This document shows positions 10,660 through 21,406 of a stretch of DNA of 64,000 nucleotides, in pieces. How positions within the stretch are numbered: the first letter of the stretch is position 1; each line of letters opens with the position of its first letter. This stretch comes from Anaspis maculata. Its lineage: Eukaryota > Arthropoda > Insecta > Coleoptera > Scraptiidae. The stretch covers positions 32,421,681 to 32,485,680 of the forward strand of contig OX421965.1 of the NCBI GenBank assembly GCA_949128115.1, written 5' to 3'. A program made the translations under genes and the position numbers. The notes under the pieces are model-generated. The model was not told the origin of the DNA and ran no database searches. It saw only the letters and a list, made by a program, of their open reading frames with translations.

Positions 10660-12258
10660 AAACCTCGGAATAAATATGGACGTCCTGAAAATTTGATATT
10701 TTGTTCAGAATTGAGTGCTTTACAACATATCCAAAATCGCCAAAAATCGCACTCGGGGGTTTTGAGTTATTGGAGGGGGAGTGAAAAATTGCTGGTAAAA
10801 ATGGAGGGGATGGAACCCGTCAACCCATTGGATGCGGATACATTATAGTTCGACGTATCATATCCCATTGATACCATTTTGGCACAAAAAGTGTCCATCA
10901 TTGTTGAAGGGGAGTAGTGGGGGGGCGAAGCTCTGCTAGGTGGTCCATTTTGTTTTTCTGGTCATGTAGAACCGATCACGACAAGTTTGGTGTCTTTTCC
11001 GACTAAATTCAATCTCTCGAACTCGGATCCGATGTGCAAATTCGGATGAAAACAAGTTTGAACAAGTTGACTTGAGAAAACTTGTTTTTTCTTTGACAAT
11101 ATTGACGAATTTTTTTTGTACTGTTGGAGGTGTTAATTCTTGAAAAAATTTCAGGGACCGATGAATTGAAGTGTATTTCCCACAAAAATTATCCACTCGA
11201 TGTATAATTTTGTTTCTCGAGTTTCAAAAACCGATTTGAACTTGAGCCGCCGCGGCGCGTCGTCTACTACTGACCAGAACACTACAGCATGCACCTTTAA
11301 ATGAAAACACCTCAAACTATTGGAAAAAAAACAACTCATCTTCGGAAATTGGAGGATTTGTGCAGAACTGAATTCCCTATACCATGAACAAAATCGCCAT
11401 GAATCGCAATGCAGGATTTTGAGTTATTTGAGGAAGAGTATATTACTTTGACAGGATTCATACTCTATGAACTGTTACCTCTCCCCTTGAATAACTCAAA
11501 ACCCTGCAGTGCGATTCATGGCGATTTTGTTTATCTTATAGGGAATTCAATTCTCCACAGATCCTCCAATTTTCGAAGATCAGTTCTTATTTCTTCAATA
11601 GTTTGAGGTGTTTTCATTTGAAGGTGCATGCTGTAGTGTTCTGGTCAGTAGTAGACGACGCGCCGCGCCGGCTCAAGTTCAAATCGATTTTTTAAACTCG
11701 AGAAACAAAATGATACTTTGAGTAGATGATTTTTGTGGAGAATACACTTCAATTCAATGATCCCTGAAAATTTTCTGGAAATGAACACCTTCAACAGTAC
11801 AAAAAAAATCGTCAAAATTGTCAAAGAAAAAACAAGTTTTCTCAAGTTAACTTGTTCAAACTTGTTTTCATCCGAATTTGCACATCGGATACGAGTTCAG
11901 GAGATTGAATTTAGTCGGAAAAGATACCAAACTTGTCGTGATCGGTTCTACATGGCCATAAAAACAAAATGAACCACCTAGCAGAGCTTCGCCCCCCCAC
12001 TACTCCCCTTCAACAATGATGGACACTTTTTGTGCCAAAATTGTATCAATGGGATATGATACGTCGAACTATAATGTATTCGCATCCAATGGGTTGACGG
12101 GTTCCATCCCCTCCATTTTTACCAGATTTTTTTTACTCCCCCTCCAATAACTCAAAACCCCCGAGTGCGATTTTTGGCGATTTTGGATATGTTGTAAAGC
12201 ACTCAATTCTGAACAAAATATCAAATTTTCAGGACGTCCATATTTTTTCCGAAGTTGA
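10660..12258. mobile_element. Foldback element, arms ~0.78 kb, 40-bp loop
   Basis: The left arm (about 10660-11438) and right arm (about 11479-12258) are inverted copies separated by only about 40 bp. Landmarks are AATATGGACGTCCTGAAAA (10674) with its complement near 12242, GGATGGAACCCGTCAACCC with its complement near 12105, and the AACTTGTTTTCTC-type block near 11080 and 11840. Within each arm a second, diverged direct copy is visible: AATAACTCAAAACCC followed by GTGCGATT and GGCGATTTTG occurs at about 12147 and again at about 11489. No transposase and no TA-CAGGGTG end are seen. Short frames inside are artefacts of the palindrome. Confidence 0.9.
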
Positions 12259-12591
12259 AATCTATCTTTCTTGTACTACAATGCATATTACTTGTAAATG
12301 AGTAAGTAGATAAATACGCATCAGAAAAGTCTTGGGATATTCCGATCAATTTCTATCTGCTGCTCAGGTAGCTGTTTTTTTCACTTAGTTTCAATTATTT
12401 TATGCTGTTTATTATACATTTCACAAAAAACTCAATTGTAAGGGAACTGCATATTTTTCTAATTTTTTAGCGAAATTAATATGGAAATTGGGTTTTTTGC
12501 ATACCTTGCATGTTCACAAAGTTTAGTTGAGATTCGTCCAACGGTTTAGTCACGATGACGTCTCCATTGAGCGTGCGCGGTAAATGTCGAC

Positions 12592-12930
12592 CATTTCACT
12601 GTGGTGACATTTTAAATTGACAGATCTCGTCGCCAATCACATATTCACGTCCACACTCCACAACTTACATGTGGACTAATTTTGGTCGACATCGGTCAAA
12701 CGGTTTGGACATAAATGGGGAAGACTCAAATCAGATTTTGACAACCTCGTAATTTGTGACAGAGTAAAAGTGAAAGTTGAAGGAAGAGCTCCTGAACAGC
12801 TTTTCAACGATGTGGAACAACTGACATTTGATGACATAAGCCGTCTGTTATTTCACTGTAGTAACATTTTCATTTGACAGATCTCGTCGCCACTGTTGTT
12901 TTTACGTATACGCTTCATACCTTACATGTG
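12592..12930 (+). repeat. Direct repeat pair of ~80 bp
   Basis: The block 12592-12675 (ATTTCACTGTGGTGACATTT, then TTGACAGATCTCGTCGCCA, ending CTTACATGTG) recurs at about 12849-12930 with scattered differences (ATTTCACTGTAGTAACATTT, then TTGACAGATCTCGTCGCCA). The roughly 257-bp spacing and partial conservation suggest an old tandem duplication or two units of a longer repeat. Confidence 0.65.
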
Positions 12931-15700
12931 TAGAACATTTTGTTCAAGGGCACCGAAATAAAATGAAAATTTTCAGCACATCTTCACGTTTTGGGATAAA
13001 AGGAACCCAAAAATGTGAAAAAAAAAACATCTATTATACCTCTTATCTGCGATAAGCGGTAAAAAGTGACAGTTTCTGCTGGCATGATTGCGGTTGCTAT
13101 TAATGGCCGTTGCCTTAAAGGTTGTAAAAAGAAACTAAGAAACATGCCATGCCACATAATAATCTGCCTTACATTATACAATATAAAATTATAATTGCAC
13201 GTGTAAAATTTTCTTCGGATATGATACTATGCTTCAATTTCCGCGGCCTACCGGTCTTCAAACTTTCATTCTTTTTTCACTCATATGTAAAATATCGCGG
13301 CAAATTATCAAATTAGGTTTCATTACCATAACGTAATTACTAACTTGTTGGCGTAAATAATGACTGAATTAGTTTGGAAAAAGCCACATCTGAGTGGCGT
13401 TGTGTGTCATCTTCTTGTCATTACCTTAGTTTTTTGCTTGTCGTCGATAAATTTTCTGAGAACCTGGGAAAATGACAAAGCACCATAAAAGAAGACACAT
13501 ACAAAACAATAATTATTGTTAAGAGAATGAAAGTAGACGCTGAAAAAAGACAATTTATATGACTATTTGGATCTTAATTGCGGTTACATTAGCACAAACA
13601 CATTTATCTATTATTTTAGCACACCACTACAAGAGTCGCGTAAAATTTACTGCAATGGACTTGTACTTATCCTTGAAATGTCTTGTGTATTAAAACACGT
13701 CGAGTTCTTTATCATTCACATCCAGTGGTGTGAATTGTTAACAAATAATCTAGTAAACTTGAAAGTGTTGACGAAATATTGATGACGGGTGTTAACGTAT
13801 CAATCTTTTACTTTTATGCATACACTATGCCTAGCGTGACCTTCGAAAATGGGGCTTTGCTTTATCAATATACGCGTTGCATAATATTCAGGAGAAATCC
13901 GTCTTTTAATAAAGTATATAAATGAAAAATTATAATATTCTGCTAATTGCTCCAATTAGGGCGGTTGCATCACAAAATTTACAGGTGAAAACTGTAAAAA
14001 TTTTGTGGTAATTCACTTCTGCCACAATTTATGTGCCATAGAATGTAACATCTTCATACGCAGTTTTAGTTCATCATGCTTCCTTATGATAGGCTGATAA
14101 TCAACTCTTGAAACTGAACTAATTTTCCGTCTGGTGGCGGTAACATCGCCATGGCACTGTCATTAGCTAAAAGTGCAAAAGCTTCGTTTGCACAGAATAT
14201 CTAAAAGTTTTCACCGGCCAAGAGGAAATGGCACTGAATCCAAGCAATAAAAAACAATTTGTTCTCAAAAAAAATTTCATTACACTCAACGTCGCATTCA
14301 ACAAGAAAGATAATTTGCTAGTGCCATACAACTGGGTTAATATCATGCTGGAACTCTGACCACCGTAAGTGAGGATCACAATAGTAACGGCGTATGTCAA
14401 GAGCTAATTCTATCGATCAGAGTGCTTTATTTGGATAAGGGCAGTGTTACGAAACTCACTGGAGACCTCAACGCGAGATGAAGCCACACACCTGCACATT
14501 TGGCGAGGGAGCTGTATGCTTGCTGGCATATTTGCGGAGGACAGCGCAGTTTAAAAGAGTGTCTAAAAGTCACTGAAGATAAACCTGGAGTCCCATGTTT
14601 ATATTCTCTTTCCCAAGATCCACAAAGATAATATTCTTGTCAGACCAAAAAAAATTTCACTTGGTTCCCCCACTTACCTGATGTTCAAGTGTTCCAGGCA
14701 ATAAGCCATATACCTTGCTCTGCAATATGAGTTCCTCTCATCCTTCTCAATAAAGATTTCTATCGACTTGGTATATCTAGAATTCTAGATTGTCTTCGTC
14801 TGTTCACCGTTCCTTTGAGTTCTTTCTTGGTTTCTTTCGATGTTGCTAGTTTGGTCCCGTCCGTGCCTCTTGATGGGTCTTGTCACAGAGATGTTGTTCA
14901 ACTCAGCTTTGAGTGATGCATATGCTGACAATTTGTTCAAATTATTGCGTCTGTGTGCAGGACAAAATCTTGACATTCATTCCTTGGTTGCAAAAAACGA
15001 GACTCCTACGATTTTTCAAAACGAACCTTGAAATTACAGAAAAAAATCAATATTTTATTTTCAGTTGGTAGCACTGCCACAAATTGAAAAAACAAAAATA
15101 CGCTTGTAATAGAGCTTGAAAAGCTGGATAAGAAAATGAAATCAAGAGTGGGGCATTTCATTTGGAAAAATCTGTAGGTATTTTTGTTATAGCGCAAGAG
15201 TGAAACACCCTGTATAATTGGAATTCTCGTTGAGGACAAGTTGGAGAAGCTCTCGAAACTCTTATCAGATAAGTGTGACGGGGTTGCGGGGAGGTGTGAG
15301 ACGGATGCTTCGGCATTGTTGGGTGAACTTCGGTGTTTGAGGAAAGCTTCGTGGGCAAGCTGCGCAAGTTGTGGAAGGACTAAAGATGGTACCTAAAATG
15401 AGAGGGAGGACGGTTTGAAACAGGATCTGAACGTTGATGCAAAATTCAGTGAGCTCTCTGAAGTCTTGAGCCGGGTCACATCTAAGCTCGATGTGATGGA
15501 GACTCTTGATGATGTGGAGAATTAGAATGATGCATAAGGCTTTTACTCCTTAGCCGTGAGGGCTCTTCCCTCCTTTATTGTGCAGCCGAAGGAGACAGGA
15601 GCCATAAATTCTTGTCGTAAATTTTTCTGCACAACCACAATACTCTTCTTTCATTAGTAGGGAGAGGAGGGAGGGTCGGGAAAGTAAAAATGGGAATGTT
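12931..15700. other. No supported gene; possible retroelement debris
   Basis: Mostly AT-rich. A short hairpin (CACAAAATTTACAG / CTGTAAAAATTTTGTGG) lies at 13971-14009. A right-hand ACACCCTGTATAA terminus with no visible partner lies near 15207. Between 15229 and 15525 two short frames rich in Leu, Glu, Lys and Ser (for example around EDKLEKLSKLLSDK) look like decayed coiled-coil coding sequence, perhaps from a mobile element, but they are interrupted by a stop and I recognise no family. Confidence 0.35.
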
Positions 15701-15839
15701 TTTTAGAAGTCTTAGAGATCCGGGGCTTCAGATTGAAGCTAGAAGTGATATAGGTGTGTCAAAGTCTATCTGGACCATTTATTGTAAAACAGAATTTATA
15801 GACGGAGTACTAAAAAAATTTTTTGATAAAGTTGGTAAA

Positions 15840-16110
15840 CAGTTACCTACCCACTTACTTATGCTTCGCACTGTAGTATTTACTTCATGTGCAATATACC
15901 AAATCATATGAATCCTACCAAACCAAAGCAAGTGCTTCGCATAATCCCATACTCCTACTTACTTATTTTCGTACTTGTACCTTAATACTCCAGTAGGTAC
16001 TGTAGCAAATGCTTCGCTCTGTAGTTAATGCTATGTTTACCTAATTACCTGCATAATTATGCTTGCAGTAGTAGTAAATGCTTCGTTTTATTCATGCCAC
16101 TCAATGATAC
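15840..16110 (+). repeat. Degenerate ~75-bp repeats around ATGCTTCG
   Basis: The box (A/G)TGCTTCG recurs near 15859, 15932, 16009 and 16079, a spacing of about 70-78 bp, often followed by CACTGTAG or CTCTGTAG and preceded by runs of ACTTACTTA or AGTAGTAAA. The units are strongly diverged. Confidence 0.5.
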
Positions 16111-17218
16111 CTATTTATTATTAACGAGTAAGACATTGCAGACCCATCTAGCAGTGAACACCTCGACTAAACAGGTATAATAAATTGTAAAAGTGAGATT
16201 GCACGAGGCAGGAGCAAACTTCAAAACATAAAAGAGCAAGAATACCGCTATACCTAAACTGTACACCTACTAGCATTATCACATTATTAAATTACGTTTA
16301 TTCAAAAAGCAGGTGCACGAGTACATAAGCAAGTTACCAATTTTTGAATAATTTTTTTGTTCTTGCTGCAAAATGCAAGTGATGTCAACTTTACCAACCA
16401 CAGCCATCAAAACTTGCCACACACGACAAGTAAAAAGAAATGCCCGGCGACGCTTCTTTTATCTCCAATTATCGGTTCTAATGTAACACAAAATGCAACC
16501 TAATTACAGGATGCATTTTATAATCCATTATTTCCTAATTGCATGTAATGTACCCAACTTACGCAGTTTTAGCGGCCGTTATCATCTTTCTTGACCAATT
16601 ATTATTATTGCTCGCACATGAAACGGCCATACCGTCACAAATCAAGCATAAAAAGATAAAGCGAAGCCAAGTAGGTTAGCACTTTCACACCTGGTAAATA
16701 GCTTCTCTTTGAATGTTGACATCTTCCCAGTGAGTAAGTTTACCCACCTCTCATTGGGTTTTCGCTCTTTTTCTTCGGGTAATAAATTGAAATGCGAAAG
16801 GGTAAAGTTTAAAAACGAAATTAATACCGGAAATCGTTAGCGCGTTTCTGCTGCCTGATGAGTCTGAGAAGAATTATCCGTCGTGATCTTTGGGAAATTT
16901 ATCATTTTGAAATTGCAGTCCTTAACCTTCGTGAGATATTCGAGAGAGGTATTGCATGTTTGGTGATTTATCCTCATGCACGTCGGGTTTATTTTAAATT
17001 ATTGCCTGAATTTATCAGTTGGTGTATGCAACTGCTGGACATGCCATTTTGATAAATTGGGTCTTTTCTTTATTCAAAGATTAACCGAAATTTTTGCATT
17101 ATCTGTAACGCCAAGTTGTGTTATGCATGCAGACGCCATAAATTGCAACGCAATTAGCACGCGGGAGATAGGGACATGGCTCACTTTTGAACTCAATTTC
17201 GATGCACTTTTCTGTTAC
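16111..17218. other. No gene seen
   Basis: AT-rich sequence. Open frames of 60-105 codons near 16858-17293 lack recognisable motifs, and the last of them runs into the MITE at 17223. Confidence 0.4.
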
Positions 17219-17222
17219 TTAA

Positions 17223-17501
17223 GGTGGCCGCAATATTACTGGTCGAATAAGACGTTGCGCCTGCAATCTCCAAGAACCACACACATTTTTTAAAGAAAGC
17301 GTGGTCAAATTTGTGATTTGAAAAAGGGTTTCAAAAATAAGTTTGAAGAATTCAAAATTCGTTCACGCTGTCTTCAATTACTGTTCTACAGCTTCCAAAA
17401 CTAAGCTCAAATGCGGTGGCTTTCTGTCAAGAGAATAATAGGCTTTCGGGGATTGCCATAGCGCAACGTCTTACATATTTGAACAACATTATGCGGCCAC
17501 T
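17223..17501. mobile_element. TTAA-flanked MITE, piggyBac-type
   Basis: The ends are inverted: GGTGGCCGCAATATTA at the left and GCGGCCACT at the right. A matching inner block AAGACGTTGCGC / GCGCAACGTCTT extends the pairing. Both sides are flanked by TTAA (17219-17222 and 17502-17505), the target site duplicated by piggyBac-superfamily elements. The element is about 279 bp and holds no transposase, so it would be non-autonomous. A chance TTAA is possible in AT-rich DNA, but its exact placement at both ends supports the call. Confidence 0.7.
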
Positions 17502-17505
17502 TTAA

Positions 17506-18457
17506 CACGGAATTTTATTGGTGAAAATCATGACTAAAGATATGACGCTATACAAAAGTCCGACAACTTGGTAAAACTAGGTTATTATTATTGTTTTATG
17601 AAGGTAGGCTTACGATATGGGTAATCCCGTGGGGCACCGGTGAATTATACTTTTTTATGCGGTAATAATGATCTAACATAAAGTTAACAACAGTATCTAA
17701 TGTCGAATTTGATGCTCCCGTTCTCACCGGAAGAGTACCTATTAATGGTTTGGATTTGAAATCGAAATAGTTCTTTCTCTTAGGTACCGGTTTCATTTCT
17801 TAGTAAAAATCTTTGCATCATCACTTTTGCCGCATTGTAAATGATTAGGTAAACTCACCTGAAGTGAACAAGTCAGCAATTGAAGTGGAATACCCAAAAA
17901 TTTTATTTCACTTCAAGTGGAAATATCGGCGAAATAAGAAACCAATTTCAGAATGGATTATTATGTCTGATGATAAGGCATTCTTTTGTCTCCGTTATGT
18001 CATATTGGCTCATGCCATTGTCGGCAATCCAATAATGAATGTTACACATGGTGAAAACTGAACACAGGGCGTCCAGATTTGATAAGATAGAAAAGACAGG
18101 TGCTTTATGTAGAAAGGCTCTGAGTGCGAAAAATATTTGAACAAGTGAGTATACCTTCACGTGCTTGAGTCTCAGAAGCGCATTTTCTTGAAGGAGCATA
18201 TTATAAATGTGAAGAAATTTGGTTGAAGGAGAAAAACCATTCTTTGCTCACTCTCTCCAATCGAAACTCATTGTGATATTTTGTAATCGGAATGGGGACT
18301 TTCCAATGAAATATAGATTTGCATGAAAATTCTTCCAATCAACAATATTTGTGACATATATCTGACAAAATAATCATTCAATTGTTGACAGTGTCGAGAT
18401 ATAAACTACCACCGACGAGGTCTCTCGATGGCACTATAAATAAATGAAAAAAAAATT
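17506..18457. other. No gene seen
   Basis: AT-rich sequence with only short open frames and no recognisable motif or repeat edge. Confidence 0.4.
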
Positions 18458-19070
18458 GTTTGGGGGCGAGAGCTGGGGGTGGCGACTAATCAAAAGTAGC
18501 CTATTTTTTCCCATTTTTAGTCAGCTATCTATATAGCGAAAGAATTAGAATGCTATATCTTCAGATTTATGTTTTACATTTATCTCTTACTTTGGGGGCG
18601 GCGTGTGGGAGCGGCAGCGTTTGACTAAGCAAATAATGCACAGTTTGAGTTGGGCAGTTTCTAAATGTTTGAGAAAATATCTCAATCAGTAACAATTGTG
18701 AAAGTTGCCCTTTTTGTCGTTTGAGGGCGGAATCTGGGGGCGGCGACTTACCAAAAGTAGCCTATCCTTTCCTATTTTTAGTCAGCTATTCATATAGCGA
18801 ACGAATCAGATCGCTATGTCTTTGGGTTTATGTTTTTTATTTTCAAGTGATTGGGGCGGTTTTTAGCAATTTTTCATGCCGGCGGCGCATATTGAAGATG
18901 GAATGTTTCTGGGTTCACGTTCATAAGTGGCAACTATGTATTATTTATAAAATGAGAACACCAGAGCATTAGGTCTGGGAGAAATTGCAACATCATGTTA
19001 TTTCAAGTTGATCGGGGCGGTTTTCTCTATGTTGATGGCGCGATATAGACAGTCAATATAGCCTATCCAC
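18458..19070 (+). repeat. Dispersed ~260-bp repeat array (copy B)
   Basis: This matches the last part of the array at 555-1715 in the same orientation. It has a full unit (18458-18720), a partial unit (18721-18850) and the shared tail, including GAATGTTTCTGGG, AAGTGGCAACTATGTATTAT, GAGAACACCAGAGCA and CAATATAGCCTA near its end. The length from the first shared box to the end (about 602 bp) is close to that in copy A (about 608 bp), which argues for one mobile unit and not independent array growth. Confidence 0.85.
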
Positions 19071-19106
19071 GCTATTCAAATGTTGCCTTTAATAAAATGA
19101 AGGAAG

Positions 19107-19764
19107 ATAATCAACAGTAATATCACAAGTGCTTAGATTTTCACGATAATTTTGGTCGGGCGATCGCGAGTGCTGATTGTAGCGATAAATGCCCGACTCC
19201 GTAGGAGGAGGGCATTTATCCAGGGACAATCAGCCCGAGGAAAACGCCTGGCCAAAAGTATCTGGGAAAATCTCGAGCACGAGTGATATTTTTAAGATTA
19301 TTACATAAAAGAAGTCCGAAGTGACAGCTGTCAGATTTTGTTGTTTACATGAATTTTATTCCGTTGCTATTGACAGTGGGATTTAGATAAGTGAATATTA
19401 TCCTTGTAGGTCTAATAATCAAGGGCGTTGTATGTAATAATCAACAGTAATATCACAAGTGCTTAGATTTTCACGATAATTTTGGACAGGCCATCGCGAG
19501 TGCTGGTTGTAGCGATAAATGCCCGACTCCGTAGGAGGAGGGCATTTATCTAGAGACAACCAGCCCGAGGGACACGCCTGGCCAAAATTATCTGGGAAAA
19601 TCTCGAGCACGAGTGATATTTTGGTGATTATTATAAAAAGAAATACGAAGTGACAGCTGTCAGATTTTGTTGTTTACATGAATTTTATTCCGTTGCTATT
19701 GACAGTGGGATTTAGGTAAGTGAATATTATCTTTGTAGGTCTAATAATCAAGGGCGTTGTGTGT
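19107..19764 (+). repeat. Tandem duplication of a ~330-bp hairpin unit
   Basis: Unit 1 (19107-19436) and unit 2 (19437-19764) are nearly identical and head-to-tail, each starting ATAATCAA. A fragment of a third start follows at 19765. Inside each unit a palindrome of about 175 bp (19117-19291 and 19449-19623) has arms starting AATATCACAAGTGCT and ending AGCACGAGTGATATT. At its centre is a tight hairpin, GATAAATGCCC through GGGCATTTATC (19184-19220 and 19514-19550). The rest of the unit contains GTGACAGCTGTCAGATTTTG. This is probably a duplicated MITE-like insertion; the family is unknown. Confidence 0.85.
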
Positions 19765-20321
19765 AATAATCAAAGTTAAAATTGATGGATTTAGAAAATC
19801 TATGCATTGCTCGATAGACTAAGTTTCTGACTACAATGCACAATCTTAGATCACCTAATTGTCGACTCTATTTACAATATGCAGAGTGGCAATGAAAAGA
19901 GTGCAAAAATGACTTGACTTCAGCAAGGTGCGGTTTAAAAAAAAATCGCAGAATTTTTTCGACACATTCATATCTCGAAACTATTTTGGACTTTTGATCG
20001 TATCTTGTTTTCCCAAAGAGCTATTGATTTTTTTGTGTTTTGTGGATTTTTTGATATGCATTCTGCCAGGGATCTTGCTCATCCTTCAAATTTGAGGAAC
20101 GTATACAATAGCTGTGTCAAATGTACCATGGAAAAATTTGATACCACTGGCCCTCAGAAGTGGTGATGACCTAGATCCTATTGGGACCCATATGGCAAAT
20201 CAAGCATGCTGTGATATTGCATTGATACATGTACGAGCCCCGTCTCAATGAAATGGGCGCAGTATCTATTCAAGAATATGTCGAAAATATTCGACAATCA
20301 AAATCTTACAAAAGTAACTTT
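19765..20321. other. No gene seen
   Basis: AT-rich spacer between the tandem hairpin duplication and the next MITE. No coding segment is recognisable. Confidence 0.4.
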
Positions 20322-20773
20322 GGCTACGTTTACACCGTGACTTTGGTCCGCGACCTAAGCACTAAATTCGACCCAAACAAATTTAGTCCACGTGTTGTAA
20401 ACGACCACGGACTGGAACAAGTTGTTTGGGTCAGGTCTCTTGGCAGCCTTGAACTGACCTGAATTTAGTCTGGACCAAAGCCCCAAAGATGCGGTGTAAA
20501 CGATACCGAACTGGCCCAAGCTGCAAAAATCGCTATTAGACTCAGTTGGCCAGTTGCCAATCAACCTGAGTGATGCTTCCTGACTGTCGAAGCTATGTAA
20601 TCTCTGGTCGAGTATCCAAGAGAAGATTGTTGTGGACCATCAGGAACCAAATCTAGACTATATATTTTGAAATAGGTCGACCGTTAGTCTACTGGTGTAA
20701 ACGCTGGAAGAGAAGGACCATTTTAGATGGAATTTGGGTCAGTCCAACTTTAGTCCTCTGGTGTAACGTAGCC
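20322..20773. mobile_element. MITE with GGCTACGTTTACACC ends
   Basis: The left end GGCTACGTTTACACC and right end GGTGTAACGTAGCC are inverted copies with a single-base length difference, and the next stretch (GACTTTGGTCC against AACTTTAGTCC on the other strand) also matches. Inside, GACCCAAACAA and TTGTTTGGGTC form a smaller inverted repeat. There is no transposase. I cannot confirm a target duplication: the right flank is the edge of the next foldback, which may have disturbed it. The superfamily is uncertain. Confidence 0.65.
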
Positions 20774-20778
20774 TTCAG

Positions 20779-21406
20779 CTAAATTAAATAAAAAATCTAA
20801 AAATGCATTCTTCTTTGGAATATATTTCCAGTGGCGTACAAGATGTGGGGGCAAAAAGGAAAGCCCCCTCCTCAACTTACGCAACTGGTCACTTTCGCCC
20901 AAATATGTTATGTTATTGGATAGAAGATATATTTATAGGCAAATAATGTTGAGAATTTGATCAGGATCAGTCAAGCGTTCCAAAAGCTGTATCGAAAAAA
21001 TTATTTATATTTCAGCTTTAAAAAGCTGTATCTTTGTTACTATGCATTTCTAATCATTGGCATCAGTCCCAAGCATTTTCAAAGTTTATATATGGCATCA
21101 AAAATGTAGGGGTTCCCGGAAGAAAACAATCTTTAAAAATGCATAGCAACGAAGATATAACTCTTAAAAGTTGGAATCAAGAATCTTTTTTTCATAACTT
21201 TTGAACCGCTTGACTTGACTCCCTAATTTTCTATCATTGCTTCCCTAATGCTCCTATTTGATAGAATAACATAAGTATTAAGTATTTGGTCAAAAGTGCC
21301 CAGTTGCGAAAGTTGAGGAGGGAAGGGAGGGCTTTCCTTTTTTCCCCCTACGCCACTGGAAATATTTAAAAGTAGAATGCATCCTGGGATTTTTTATTTA
21401 ATTTAG
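20779..21406. mobile_element. Foldback element of ~630 bp
   Basis: The left arm starts CTAAATTAAATAAAAAATC at 20779 and the right arm ends with its complement at 21406. Further paired landmarks are ATGCATTCT, ATATTTCCAGTGGCGTA (20824-20838 region with 21350-21366), CTCCTCAACTTACGCAACTGG (diverged on the other arm) and a CTATGCATTT block near the centre at about 21090. Almost the whole element is palindromic. It sits directly between the MITE ending at 20773 and the 5'-truncated mariner copy, so its insertion or a rearrangement at its edge may have removed the mariner start. Confidence 0.8.
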
